Shown here: piece by piece, positions 11,266-22,236 of the stretch
How the letters are laid out: every line of letters starts with the position of its first letter
Numbering within the stretch: position 1 is the stretch's first letter
Translations under genes and position numbers: made by a program
Notes under the pieces: model-generated
The model's input: only the letters and a program-made list of their open reading frames with translations
Database searches by the model: none
Told to the model about the DNA's origin: nothing
Source of the DNA: Augochlora pura
Taxonomy: Eukaryota; Arthropoda; Insecta; Hymenoptera; Halictidae
Length of the DNA: 64,000 nucleotides
NCBI RefSeq assembly: GCF_028453695.1
Contig: NC_135776.1
Location: 2,976,001 to 3,040,000, forward strand
Direction of reading: 5' to 3'

Positions 11266-11560
11266 TGTTATAACTTTGCAACCAGTGATAAAAAAATTCT
11301 TAGTTACTCTTTAAACTATGCTAAATTTAATAGACAAACGCTTTTTGACCATAACCTCACAGTCTGCAGAGAAAAAATTCGAAATGTTAAAAAATCAAGG
11401 AAAGATCGTCTTCGCGACAAGGTCTCCAAAAAAAATCGCTATAATTTCGCAGCCGATCAATATTTGCCAATAAAAAAATTACCAATTACTCTTCAAACCA
11501 CGGTAATTCAAACCCAGAAACTGTTTTCTATTTAAGTTCAACAGTTGCCGAGATAAAAAT
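11266..11560. repeat. Two further copies of the 7.5-8.2 kb repeat family
   Basis: GTTATAACTTTGCAACC, a run of A, TTACTCTTTAAACTATG and AAACGCTTTTTGACC recur in the same order as in the 7.5-8.2 kb array. The second copy follows 181 bp later (11,337 to 11,518). This shows the family is dispersed as well as tandem. Confidence 0.75.
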
Positions 11561-11660
11561 TCTCAAAGATCGTCCTACACCACGAAACGCAAGGAGCAAC
11601 ATTGTTGCAACATTGCAGCTGTTCGAAAAGGATCCGCGCTTGTCCGAGGCTCATCGTCGC

Positions 11661-11760
11661 NNNNNNNNNNNNNNNNNNNNNNNNNNNNNNNNNNNNNNNN
11701 NNNNNNNNNNNNNNNNNNNNNNNNNNNNNNNNNNNNNNNNNNNNNNNNNNNNNNNNNNNN
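11661..11760. other. Assembly gap of exactly 100 N
   Basis: One hundred consecutive N, the usual placeholder for a gap of unknown size. Spacing across it cannot be trusted, and open frames bridging it are artefacts. Confidence 0.99.
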
Positions 11761-13327
11761 AAAGCGACGCTGAAACAACAAACGCATCTCCACCGCATCC
11801 TAAATTACATATTCGAGATTTTTCCGAGCGAGTTTGCGGGAAATTCTCGATCCCAGTGTTATCAAAGGTGTCAAGCGATCGAAATCGAGTGGTCGTCGAT
11901 CGACCAAAGAAAAGAGATTCGCGTGTGCGTCGGGCTCGTAAAATCTGCGAGAGCTCCTACCGCCTCCTCCTCCTCCTCCTCCTCCTTCACCCCCTCTGGC
12001 TTGGCTCGATATTACGAAGTCGGTATTCGGAGATTTCCCCGGAGGCGGCGCACCTTGAGCAACCCCACTTTAAAATCCATTTCCGGCGTATCACCTGCTG
12101 TCCATCACCGAATTCTCTTCCACGTTCGTTTCCCTCTTCGCGAGAAGCGACGACGCCGAGACCATCCGACACTTCGCCCGTTCACCCTTTCCTTTATTTC
12201 CCTTGTCGGGTCCGTATCGCCGCTCCTCCATCTATCCACCTTTTGTTGGCCCGTCACCCGCCCCGTACCTTATCTTCGGTGTCATCGCCGGCTTTAGTCT
12301 TGTTCGACACCCGCGAAACTTAACTCGGCCGGCTAGCAAATTGCTCGACACCTGCACCTATCGATTTATACGCTTTCATTCAATCGCCAACGCCTCGAAC
12401 GATGAAAATCGATCCCGCGGAAATTCTTGTGAAAGAATTAATTACATTCCTAAAAGAGTAATTATTGTAAAAATATAATTATCTTTACAAAACCTTCAGT
12501 TTTATAATTATTCTTCTCCGCCCCGATTTCCTATCAAAATACCACGAAAAAGAAGCGCAAATTCAGGATATAAAATAAAAGACTCCGCCTATTAAAACTA
12601 GTATAATTATCCGGCAATAGTCGTCCGAAAAGTTCGCCGAGTTCAACGACCAATCGCCCGAGACGCAAGAAAAACGCGGCCCTCCCCCGACTGCATAAAA
12701 TTCGCGGAGCCGAACGGTTTGATCGAACGGTTCCGCGGCGTGGCACGAGGAATTAATCTGAAGCGAGGATCAGGGAGGAAAATGGATGGCTTCGCCCCGA
12801 AGGAACAAACTCGGCTTTTAATAAAAGCTCGGCGGCGTCTTCCGGCAGCGGGATCCGCGCGCGGAATTCGCGATCGTCTTCGCGAGGAGCTCCGCGCGCG
12901 CGCGAGCAGGTGGAACGAGTTCCTCGGACTTCGCCGGCGGAAGTTGTCGTTTCATCAGGCGGGTTTCGAGCGAGGAAGCGCGCGGCGCGGATTCATCGAT
13001 CGGCTTCCGCGACGAAGCCTGTTCCACCGCGGATGAATAAGCGAGCGGGTTGGTGGAAGTCGACGGTTTGAAAACTGGATGGGGACAACTTTCGAGTCGC
13101 TCCACATTCGGCGGGTCTTCCCTCCGTCGCGGGATCGCCTAATTGAAAGTCTTCCATCCGCGACGGTTTTTCTTTCCGCGAGGAAACTCGAGCGGTGAAA
13201 ATCGAGCGGAGCCGCGTCATCCGACCCGTTGTTTTCCGCCACCGTCGCCTCGCCTCGTCTTCCCTCCGCGGAATGGAAGCTTTACGGTCTTTCATAACCC
13301 GGCGAACAGGCTGAGGAACTCTCTTAC
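11761..13327. other. CpG-rich stretch with no gene seen
   Basis: Holds an imperfect CTC trinucleotide run (about 11,962-11,990), an AT-rich segment (12,420-12,620) and a CpG-rich part from 12,650. Long overlapping frames on both strands are expected from the composition. Confidence 0.4.
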
Positions 13328-13394
13328 CGGGACTGCGGGGGAGCTTTAACGTTATTACACCGCGGACCGAATATAAGCCAGAACCCCGCAGGAG
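13328..13394 (-). CDS. Weak candidate exon, 67 nt
   Basis: On the minus strand a plausible acceptor, TTTACGCTTTCAG, is followed by 67 bases open in one frame (LLRGSGLYSVRGVITLKLPR, then SP) and the donor GTAAGAG. The frame starts in phase 0 and ends in phase 1, which fits the alternative 1,412 acceptor of the left-end exon. One-in-three phase agreement and AG-to-GTAAG pairs arise often by chance over 64 kb, so support is thin. Confidence 0.2.
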
Positions 13395-14805
13395 CTGAAA
13401 GCGTAAAGCCCCCAAGGATATCGCCGCGCCGAGAGAAATTTCATCCGCCAAGTGCCGGGTCCCCGTCGTTCCGCTCGCCGTTCGTGCCGCCCGATTTCCC
13501 GGCATCCGGCCGACCGTCGTCGCGACCCTCCAACCCCCTGGGTCCCTCCTACCAAACCCGTGGAAATTATCGAATATTATACAGCCGAAAGCATCGGTCG
13601 AATCTTTATCGTTTTCGAACCGTTCCGATATTTCACAGGATTTTATGCGAATATTTTCGGTTAGATCGCATTAGATACTAAAATATTCATGATTAAATAC
13701 TGTAAAAAAAAGCTTAGAATTAATGTTCACTTCAAGTAATATTGTTTTAATGTAATAGAATTCGGTATTTGGAATATTTTAATATACCTCCTCAGGAATG
13801 TAACTATCAGTGGACGTCGCGAGTGAATTCGTACCGTGCGTGCCAAAGAGTTAAGCGTGTACCACCGTGTGTTAAGAAACCCCGTCTACACTGTTGTCCA
13901 AAAACAGCGACAACCTCGCCGCGTCTCGACGAGCGTAAAAGTCGCAAGCGTAGAACCGGCGGCAACGAAATAAAGAAAATTGATACAGTCGATACGGGGA
14001 AAGGGTTTCGCCGGCCAATCCGCGCCGTCTGCAATCTAGCAATTTCCTTCACGGCCGGCACAAAAGGAGCGTCGGTTATCAAGGTGGTGGAAGACGGTCC
14101 CCGGTCCACCTGGGATCGAACGATTCCGCACGGCATTTCTCAGCGGGGAATGACACGAGCCCGGTTCCGGCTCCGTGGATAGTTGGCGGAGATCGCGAGG
14201 AGGGAGAGGGGAGGGGGGAGGGGGGCAGAATCCCCGGCATCCGGCGTCCCTCCGGGCGGGTCTCGGCCGCAAAAGTTTCAGTTATTTCGGCGCCGGGGCG
14301 GCCGCTCCTCCGGATATCGTTTCACGGATGCCTGGCTCCGCTCGCGCGCGCGCCAGCCCGCTCAGTTTAGTCGCGTTTCGGTATTCCGCTGGCAGTTCTG
14401 CGGTCGGCGAGGGTGACGGCGCGGACCGCGCCGCGGATCGCGCGGACCCTAGACGCGTTTTGCGGCGCGGCCCGCGGTCCGCGTTACGCAGCGCTGCGAA
14501 TCGCGGGACCAGGTGCGCGCTACGGCCTACCGCAAACATCGCCCCGGTGCCTTTCCATAAATGTATCGCGGGACACCCGAAAACCCGGCTCCTCGCTTTA
14601 ATTAAACTTGAACGGCAAAAACGCCCTCCCCCGCCCCTGCCGAACGGTGCTTCGCCTTCGAGAGAACCGCAACGAGAACAACCCCGAGAACAACCCCGAA
14701 AACACCGATCGAAATTGTTCCCCTGGAAAAGTTTCGGGACATTCGAGGCCCTCGGAAATTGCCTGTCTGCGATCTTGGCCATCGCCTGCGGAGACGGATC
14801 GTCTC
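13395..14805. promoter_or_regulatory. CpG island, possible regulatory region
   Basis: CpG-dense sequence, most extreme at 14,170-14,740, with G-rich runs and open frames on both strands through the GC-rich core. Such islands often mark insect promoters or enhancers, but no TATA box, initiator or transcribed exon can be assigned here. The 269- and 202-codon frames lie on opposite strands of the same bases and are probably compositional. Confidence 0.3.
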
Positions 14806-14811
14806 TGCCAG

Positions 14812-15301
14812 GGGCGTGGCCACCGCGACAATTTGCGTTCGGCGAGCAGAAGCTGGAATATCGTGGCGGAGTCTGTTTATTGCTGCACATTTTATTCTTT
14901 GGAGGGTCGTGCGTAATCTGTGGAGAAAGTGTAGGTTTTTTTTCGAGGTGTATTGTGTTGCTAGTGGGCGTGGTTTCGTGTTGAAATAGGCGTGGCGAAG
15001 AGGAGATATACCGAGTGGAGTATTTTATCTTGTAAAAGTCTGATCTTGAGAGTTACAGCGACTCTTTCATTTTAATCTATAATTTGTGAAATACTTTATT
15101 TTTAATATTTGTGTAGATTGCAAATAAATGGGCGTGGCTAAGTACTAGCAACAGGCGTGGCTAATAGGACCTCACAGTATTCATAATTCTGACCTCGAAA
15201 ACTACACTATCCACTATAATTAATATACTAATTCGAAGCACAAAAGCTTCTCTACCCTCCCCAGTATATACCCTCCATACACTGTCACAAGTGGGCGTGG
15301 C
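14812..15301 (+). promoter_or_regulatory. Cluster of six GGCGTGGC boxes
   Basis: The motif (G/A)GGCGTGG(C/T) occurs six times in the same orientation, at 14,812, 14,966, 14,988, 15,130, 15,153 and 15,293, just downstream of the CpG island. GGGCGTGGC matches the GT/CACCC-box type bound by Sp/KLF zinc-finger proteins. The flanks share only a few bases (for example GGCGTGGCTAA twice), so this is not a simple tandem repeat. A regulatory role is inference. Confidence 0.35.
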
Positions 15302-16373
15302 TTCGGTGCTCCCGCATTCTAAATACTCCAACTTCCTGCAGAGCAACATCCACCTAATTAGAATCCCCTAAAGAATCTACCTCCGACCAGTATAGTTTAA
15401 TTTCCGTCACTATAGTATCGCGTCAAACTCTCTCCCGATCTCCGGCCACTGATTCGCCTAATTCCAGCCGCCCTAAAAAATCCTTCGGCCTATCCACGGA
15501 GCCGTCACTCCGCAAAAACCGTCGAGGTTTCGTTACACGTAACAAGACGACCGTAATGGCGTATTAAAAAAAGGAAAGTCTCGCGTCGTTTCCGCTGAAC
15601 AGGTTCGCCGAAAGCACAGCACCTTCCGTGCCGCAATCGCGGCTAATCCTAGGCGGCAGCGACAACGCGACGTTCCGTGAACGAAAAGAGGGCTGATCGC
15701 GTGCCGGCCGCCATTTCTGGCCCGAGTAATTACACGAGGGGGAAGCCTGCGCGCGCCACTCTTTCCAAACCCCGTTTTCTCCTTCGAGCGACGCGACACG
15801 TGCGACAGAGAAATTACCTTTTGCCGTGCCGGAGAAGCCTACCAAAGCGATTCCCATACGATAATTCTGCTACTCCACTTGTCCCGCAGATAGTTATCGG
15901 CATCGCGGTAATTATCACTGTCACTGTCGTTGTAAACGGCAGAGCGCGCGAGCGCGCGCGCGCCCTTTCACGAAACGTTTTCGTGATCCCGGAGCCGAGT
16001 GAAACAGCACTTTAAATGGCGAATGCTGGACAGCTCGTTTTAGATCTGTTCTTTGCAAATCGTTCTTTTTATAGAAAAGAGAAATTCACTCTAAGTATCA
16101 ATATTACAGCGAATGCAAAAAAAATCCCCAAATGCTTCCTGGCCATATATCAAGATCCATAGTCTATAAAAATGCAGACGGAAGTTCGAGAAGTTAAAGT
16201 TGCTGGCCGGGAGAGAGCGGCAAGAGTTAGCGCGGTCGTAGCTGGGTCCGAATACTCGACGGCGGCCCGGTTAAGTATACACGGTTAGGGTTTGTTAACA
16301 GCAATCGAGTTAAGCAACGTCGTCGATTGGACTCGTCGAGGAGTTATCGGTCGGGGCTGGCCGTCGCTTTCAG
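15302..16373. other. Mixed stretch with no gene seen
   Basis: Single-copy sequence, CpG-rich at 15,530-16,000. A (CG)n-like run occurs near 15,945-15,965. Short frames on both strands have no splice support. Confidence 0.4.
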
Positions 16374-16426
16374 CCGGCATGGGGGAGATCGAATTTGCAT
16401 AGAGTCCTCCCTGTCTTGTTGATTCG
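16374..16426 (+). CDS. Weak candidate exon, 53 nt
   Basis: On the plus strand GTCGCTTTCAG is followed by 53 bases and then the strong donor GTAAGTCG. One frame is open (PAWGRSNLHRVLPVLLIR); another holds an ATG followed by a stop after eight codons. It could be a 5' untranslated exon, a coding exon or a chance pairing of splice-like sites. Confidence 0.2.
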
Positions 16427-16699
16427 GTAAGTCGAACCATCGGTCGGCGGATTACGTCTCGAGAGAGTTGGTTCCTCTCCGCAAATTGCAGCGTCGGTCC
16501 TCCCCCGTATACACTCGCGTGGTCCGAGCGTGGACTGTACGACAATTTGGTAACGTCCCTTTCGATTCCGGAGACAAACGGAGAGAGAGAGAGAATAAAC
16601 GAGTGGACACAATTATTCAAGTTTGATCTGTGCTCACGGTCGAACAAACGAAACTCGCCCTCCCCCCCTGCCTTTCCCTCTTTCTGGCTATGCATCTAT

Positions 16700-16830
16700 A
16701 CAGGGTGTCTCGAAAATTCCTAATCGAAGATAGGAGATAATAGGAGATAATTTTTTCCTTTACAGATATTTTTTACGTGGCAAGGTTAAAGAGCTATTAA
16801 CGAAAAACGCTGGCCAATGAGAGGCGAGTA
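16700..16830 (+). mobile_element. Half copy of the ACAGGGTGTC element family
   Basis: Starts ACAGGGTGTCTCGAAAATTC after a TA and continues through TTTTTTCCTTTACAG and AGCTATTAACGAAAAACGC to CCAATGAGAGGCGAG. The inner part matches both arms of the palindromic element at 39.53-39.82 kb. No second inverted arm follows, so this copy is truncated. Confidence 0.55.
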
Positions 16831-16849
16831 TTTCTGTAATGGAGTTTGA

Positions 16850-17112
16850 CCTGGTGATTTAAGTTAGTCATTTAACCTAATCGTTTGACCTAACGTTTTA
16901 ACTTCGTAATTTAACTTCATGATTTAACCTAGGAATTTAACCTCAGAATTTAACTTAATAATTAAACCTAATAATTTGAACTAATAATTTAACCATGCAT
17001 AGCTTAACCTGGTAATTTGACCATTCACACTTTAACTTGATAATTTAATCCACTATTTTAACTTAATATTTGAACCTGATAATTTAACCATTCACACTTC
17101 ACCAGAATAATT
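16850..17112. repeat. Degenerate 10-15 bp repeat built on TAATTTAACCT
   Basis: About twenty copies of variants of TAATTTAACCT/TGATTTAACCT with irregular spacing. Its ACCTAA content recalls the insect telomere motif, but the array is too degenerate and irregular to be telomeric. Confidence 0.85.
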
Positions 17113-17214
17113 TAATGGTCTGAAAATTTGAAGACGTCGTGCTGGATACTCTTGCTCCGGATCACCGGGGACGGATATTTTGATATTTGACGCAGGTGTC
17201 CCTGATTCGATCGG

Positions 17215-17430
17215 CAACGAGACACGCCGTCGGTGACGGCGGCCGCGGCCGGCCCGAGAATTTATAACCGGGGAGGAATGAATATCGAATCGACCGGTGG
17301 CCGCTCTTCCGTCGCTGCCGGCGACAAAGACCGCGGCGTGGGAGTTAATTATGCAGCGGCAATTAAACCTGCCGGCCGCACGGTCGCGTCGATCTAATTA
17401 TATATACGCGCGGACCCGCCGCCGGCGAGA
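17215..17430. promoter_or_regulatory. Candidate regulatory island
   Basis: A compact CpG-rich block carrying TTAATTA and CTAATTATATA homeodomain-type sites within sequence such as CCGGCCGCAC. It stands out from repetitive DNA on both sides. Function is not shown by sequence alone. Confidence 0.2.
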
Positions 17431-17504
17431 GGTGGCCGCTTTCGAAGATGCGCGCCGGGGAGCGATCGGCGCGGATAAGATCTATCGCTGCGAAAGTCGC
17501 CCTC

Positions 17505-17692
17505 CGCTATTGTTCGATTTATTCTTCGATTCGCGCTTCGATTCATTGTTCGACCCGTTGGATTTATTGTTCTATCTAGTGTTCGATTTATCGCTCTATC
17601 GCTCGATTTATCGTTCCGGCTATTAGACGATTTATTCTTCGACCTATCGGCCGATTTATCGTTCGATTTATTCTTCGATTTATTCCACGGCG
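17505..17692. repeat. Degenerate repeat built on TTCGATTTATT
   Basis: Fifteen or so 10-12 bp variants of TTCGATTTAT(T/C) run head to tail. The plus-strand frame rich in FDSRFDSLFD is a product of this repeat. Confidence 0.8.
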
Positions 17693-18482
17693 AAATTTCT
17701 GTTACGTTCGCTGTTCGCCTCTCGCGAGAAGGTAAAATTACCGAGGCTAATGAGAGAATTAATACCGTTAAATTATACCGAAATGTTTATAAAAATATAA
17801 AAATATTGCCGCTATAATCGCCATAATAATTAAACTAAATTTTGACGTATTTTTCTCTCCCTCCAGTTCTGTATTTAAGATCTTCCTTTTGTACTCACTA
17901 TATTAAAAAATTGCCCCATGAATAGACAAACTTATTATTAAAAATTATTTACCATTAAATTCAGGAGACTCTAAAGAATCCTTCTACGTAGGAAACACAA
18001 GCATAGCTATCGTCATCGTCGAGAAAAAAATGTTTAAAGTCGCCCCAATTTTTGAAACAAGAAGAAGCTTACTCTGCGTAAGTTCGCCCAAGAAAAATTA
18101 TTAATTAAAATTCAGCTGACGCGAACAGAATCGCCATAACATAACCTGACATAACCTGACATACTATCGAACAGCGCGAAGCCTGTGAAATCGGCATAAA
18201 AATAGCCGAGGCCAATGGTCACGGGAGAAAGGCGAAGAGATTTCTCGTTTTAAGGATGTTGGAGATCTCTAAACGTTGAGGGATGGCCGGCGATATCCGG
18301 TTCGCCTAATAGATCAGGAGGAGCCGAGGAGGGGGGCGGTGTGCCACTTAAGGAAATCGCAATCCTCTTAACGCGGGCGACGCTGAATGCTCGTTTAGGG
18401 GGGAATCGGATTCGGGGTGGCGCGTGTCCGGAGCGGATCCCCGCGTGAAATACGCTCCGCGACGGGAACGGAATTTACGAGG

Positions 18483-18516
<34 letters not shown>

Positions 18517-19180
18517 ACCGACGAGGAACTTTTCTACTTGATAATCCGCGTACCGTCGAGAAGCCGGGCAATAATTCACGCGCGCCGCGCCGGGTCCGAG
18601 CTGCTTATAGATTTTCGCGGCGGGTTTACATTGTCTCGCGGACCGCGGATAGAGCGAACGAGAGAGAAAGAGCGAACGAAGATGGATAGAGAGAGAAAGA
18701 GAGATGGAGAGAGAGAGAGGGGGGGGCAGCAAAGAAACTAGTTCATTCGGCGAACTTCCATGAAACTTCGATCCCGACGGTTATTAATATTTATAAGCCC
18801 GGCGGGAACTTCGATTCGACGGACCGCCCGGCACCCGGGGGATCACATCGAATATTCGACTTGACCCGCTCCTCCGACTCGGCCGGATTAAACCGTGGAA
18901 ATTTAATCTTCGACAAGACGGAGATTGAAGACTGTTTAGCACGACTTACCGGGCCGAACAATGCCGTCGCTTAACCCCGCGGCCACCTGAAATTTCTTAT
19001 TGGCGTGGCTCGATCGTCGACGAGATACCGGTGCACGGCGGTGCCATGATCGATATGGCTGTACGAAATATTATTCCATTTTTCTCGGCGCCATATTAAA
19101 TTCTCTCGAGTCGCATAGTTAACGCGAACGTGAGTGCTCCAAAAATCGACGTTGTCTAGTGCTAGGATTAAATTGTTTAA
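17693..19180. other. Mixed stretch with no gene seen
   Basis: AT-rich to about 18,200, CpG-rich afterwards. A single copy of the 19.2-19.7 kb repeat core lies near 17,974 (AGAATCCTTCTACG). TAACCTGACATAACCTGACAT occurs near 18,140, related to the palindrome at 26.2 kb. GA/CT tracts lie at 18,485-18,516 and 18,660-18,722. On the minus strand AAATTTCAG, 37 bases and GTAAGTC form a possible but unconvincing microexon at about 18,956-18,992. Confidence 0.4.
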
Positions 19181-19189
19181 GCTTCTTTA

Positions 19190-19690
19190 AATGTTTATAA
19201 CGATATTATAATATATATTGTTCGATTCCGGAGGGTCCATAGAATTTTTCTACGCAAGGTAGAGCTCGATAGCTTTCCCTGATCGGGAATAATAAATTCT
19301 TAAAGTTGAAGCAGTGTAACGAGATCTATAAGGATGTCTCGATCGCTTAGAAAAATTATTTAAACGACTTTAAGCGACTATAATGTTATAACAATGTATA
19401 TCATTGTATTCTATAAGCTTCGTAGAATATTTCTACGCAAGAATGGTCCCAATATCTCTCACGGTTCAGGCAGAATAAATTTTCAAAGATTAAGTGCACC
19501 TGAAAGCACGAAACTGGCCACCGAACTATATCTCTAAAAAATATTATTTAAACAACTTCAAACATCGATAACGATATAAAAATATATATACCATTGTATT
19601 CTAGAAGGTGCATAGAATTTATCTACGTAAGAAGCATTCACAAAGCTTCCACGAGTCAAGCGGAATAAATTCGCAAAGTCGGGCCGAAGG
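19190..19690. repeat. Diverged tandem repeat, 183-190 bp unit, three copies
   Basis: AGAATTTTTCTACG and variants fall at 19,241, 19,424 and 19,614 (spacings 183 and 190 bp), each preceded by a TATAACGATATTATAA-like segment and ATTGTATTCTA, and followed by GAATAATAAATT. A lone relative lies near 17,974. No coding. Confidence 0.8.
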
Positions 19691-20100
19691 TGCAGAGTGA
19701 TAAGGGGTGAGTGCATGAGACGAGATGCACAAAGATGCGACGGAGATGTACAAAGATGCGACAAAGATGCACAAAGATGCGACGAAGATGCGACGACGAT
19801 CCGAACGGTGAGGAACGTCTCCGAATCGACCGGTTCGGAAGAAAGGGGTGATGGGACAAGGGGGTGGGCGAGTCGGTCAGCAGCCCGCAGCTGCAATTGA
19901 ATCGAACGCGCCGTAGGGAAGTGCACTTAGCCGTCTCGGTTGTCTCGTCTCGCTTTCGCCGTGGCCGAACGCGCGGCGACTTCTTCCAGCCGAGCAATAA
20001 CCCGGATCGAGCCGCGCCGAAAGGGAAATTGCCGTTGCCGGGCGAATTTACTCTCTTGCCCGGGACCGCGCCGTCGTTCCTCCGCGCGGGAAACCAATAT
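19691..20100. other. GATGCGAC-like short repeat and CpG-rich stretch
   Basis: At 19,712-19,800 a 10-20 bp unit built on AAGATGCGAC is repeated several times. The remainder is CpG-rich. The minus-strand frame with repeated SHLCASPSHLC comes from the short repeat. Confidence 0.6.
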
Positions 20101-20127
20101 CTACGGCTGCAGTGGGTCAGCGGATCA

Positions 20128-20191
20128 GTCGAGAGAGAAACAGAGATAGAGAGAGATAGAAAGATAGATAGATAGAAAGAGAGAGATAGAT

Positions 20192-20223
<32 letters not shown>
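20128..20223. repeat. GA/GATA microsatellite
   Basis: Purine-rich run of AGAGATAGAGAG and GATAGATAGAAAG ending in a pure GA stretch. Confidence 0.95.
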
Positions 20224-20227
<4 letters not shown>

Positions 20228-20900
20228 ACACACGGGGCAGCAATCGAACCCGGCGACGCGTCATCCCATCGAAATCGAAATTCGCAACTCTCCCTCTTTG
20301 TCGGCGCCGTGCGCCGCCGGAAACGAGATTTTACTCGTTAAACCCCTTGCCGGCGCCGCGTCTGCCTCCCGGCGAAGATTTCACGCGAATACGTCGTTCG
20401 TTCGCGATGAATCGAAAGCGACGCGCGGAAATTCTGCTGCGCCCAAACCAGGATTAAACGCTTTTCACAGGGACGCTTCGTTGGAAAATATTTCTCCGAC
20501 GCTTGAATTGTTAAAATCATAACAGCTTGATGCAAAAAATTCGGCTGCAATTTTTTACATTATCTCGCCTTCGGAGTGGTCTAAAAATATTTAGGGTATC
20601 GACGATTTTTAGTTCTATTAATTCAATTCAATTAATTTCAATTTCCGAATTATTTAAATTCCAAAAAATTCGGTTAAAAATTATGTTACGTCGAGGGTGG
20701 TTTAAAATTGTTTTAGAAATATAGTCACGTCGATTACGGTATTTTTTAATTGAAGAATATATCCTAAAGGGGTTGAGTTAATATTGAATCGTGTATTATG
20801 GTGGAGTCGGCTGGATTTGCTCGTCCGCAAATTTGCGGCGCGTTTGACCGTTCGGTGTCCAGGTGAGCGCTGCGGAGCACTCGATTCCTTCGGGAGAGGG
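20224..20900. other. Mixed stretch with no gene seen
   Basis: Contains a GTGGTCTAAAAATATTT segment near 20,576 that recurs near 21,779, showing another old duplication. TCCAG followed by GTGAGC near 20,862 is a good plus-strand donor by consensus, but I find no acceptor and open frame to go with it. Confidence 0.4.
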
Positions 20901-21580
20901 CGGCCCTCGCGCCTTCGGGAAGATGGATCGACAGGAAGGAGGTCGGTTCGAGGAGAGATACGTGCCGGAGAGGAGCGTTAATTAAGCGCGAAATTACGAG
21001 GGCCGTGCGCGCGCCCGCGCCACGGCCACTTTATTTGCCCTGCAATTTAAGCGCATTGTTAGCGGGCATTAATAGCGCCCCGGATAATTAACCCCTCGGA
21101 TATAGGCGGTGTGGGGGCCGCGCTGCTACCGACGTCGACTATTTTAATAAATATTCGGGGGCAGCCACCGGCGCGCTCTGCCCCGAAGAGACCGGAAGGC
21201 ATCGTCGAGGAAGGCTCGATATCGGCCTCGTAAATCCGTATTACAGCGTCGCGAAGATTGCGATTAAGGGAAGCCCCTTCCCCCCTCCCCCTCCCTCACT
21301 GCGTTTAAACGCTTGCTACCCCGGGATTAAGGCGAATAAATACCATAGCTTCTTCGAAGACGATCGAGAGGGCGGCTAACGAGGGCCGGGAGACCCAACC
21401 GGCCGACTCTCGATTGCCCTCCCTCCCTCTCGCCCCGCGATCTTGCCCCTCTTTATCGATTATGACAACGTTCGCGGCGCTTTATCCTGCCTTATTACTC
21501 GGACGAGCATACTTTACCGGCTTCCACGGTGCGCACATGGTTTTCCGGACGGCAACGATCTCGGCGATAAATTTCGCGTC
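20901..21580. promoter_or_regulatory. Candidate regulatory island
   Basis: CpG-rich single-copy block without a long biased frame. It holds homeodomain-type sites (GCATTAATAGC, GATAATTAACC, GGGATTAAGG) among G/C-rich spacers and contrasts with repetitive AT-rich DNA on both sides. Whether it is conserved across species would decide this; sequence alone cannot. Confidence 0.25.
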
Positions 21581-21599
21581 TTTGGGATAATGCTGCGAA

Positions 21600-22180
21600 G
21601 TCGTCGGTAAATTATCAGAATTATTGCGAATTTAATATCTCAGGATTTTGGAAGCTGCGACGCCTTTGCAAAGGCGAAGTCTAACGCTTGAATTATAGGG
21701 ATTTTAAAATTTTAAAAGCTTGGAATTGTTATTGAAAATTTGATTGCAGCAAATTTTTATATTATATTATCTCGAGAGTGTTCTAAAAATATTTTTAAAT
21801 GTTATCACGTTAAAGTGATACTTCATTGATAAATGTTTCGCCAAACGCGAGGCTCGAATTTTAGCATTTTTGCGAACTGTAACTCCATTAAAAACATCCC
21901 CAAAAAATTTGTTTTTACGTTCCAGGGTTGCAAGTATTTTTACGAGTGCACCGCGTGAATTTAAAAATTTATAAAAATTATAATACCTCGAAATTATTGC
22001 AACAAATTTGGCACTTGAATTTTAGTGCCTCGAAAATGTTCTCAAAAATATAACACTTGAATTTTACGATTTATAAAAATTCTACGGCCTCGAAATTGTT
22101 CCAAATTATTTGCCACTTTGATTTTATGTTTTTTTAAAAATATCGCCAAAAAAATCTTATTCGATTAAAGATTGCAGTGG
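21600..22180. repeat. Degenerate AT-rich repeat stretch
   Basis: Recurrent GCCTCGAAATTGTT, CACTTGAATTTTA and GTTCTAAAAATAT segments indicate several very diverged duplications, too decayed to give a firm unit length by eye. Confidence 0.5.
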
Positions 22181-22193
22181 CGCGATAGCTTGC

Positions 22194-22195
<2 letters not shown>

Positions 22196-22233
<38 letters not shown>
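22196..22233. repeat. (GA)n microsatellite
   Basis: Nineteen or so uninterrupted GA dinucleotides. Confidence 0.95.

Positions 22234-22236
<3 letters not shown>

Noticed and set aside
11602..12323. 231- and 236-codon plus-strand frames
   Set aside because: They bridge the 100-N gap, so their continuity is artificial.
14175..14984. 269-codon plus-strand and 202-codon minus-strand frames
   Set aside because: Same CpG-island bases open on both strands, no splice sites or domains; compositional.
16850..17112. Possible interstitial telomere repeat (ACCTAA-like)
   Set aside because: Units are irregular TAATTTAACCT variants, not the regular TTAGG pentamer.
18956..18992. 37-nt minus-strand microexon between AAATTTCAG and GTAAGTC
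   Set aside because: The acceptor has a poor pyrimidine tract; such pairs are expected by chance several times in 64 kb.
20784..20862. Plus-strand donor TCCAG/GTGAGC with upstream open frame
   Set aside because: No credible acceptor or start; only one end of an exon is supported.
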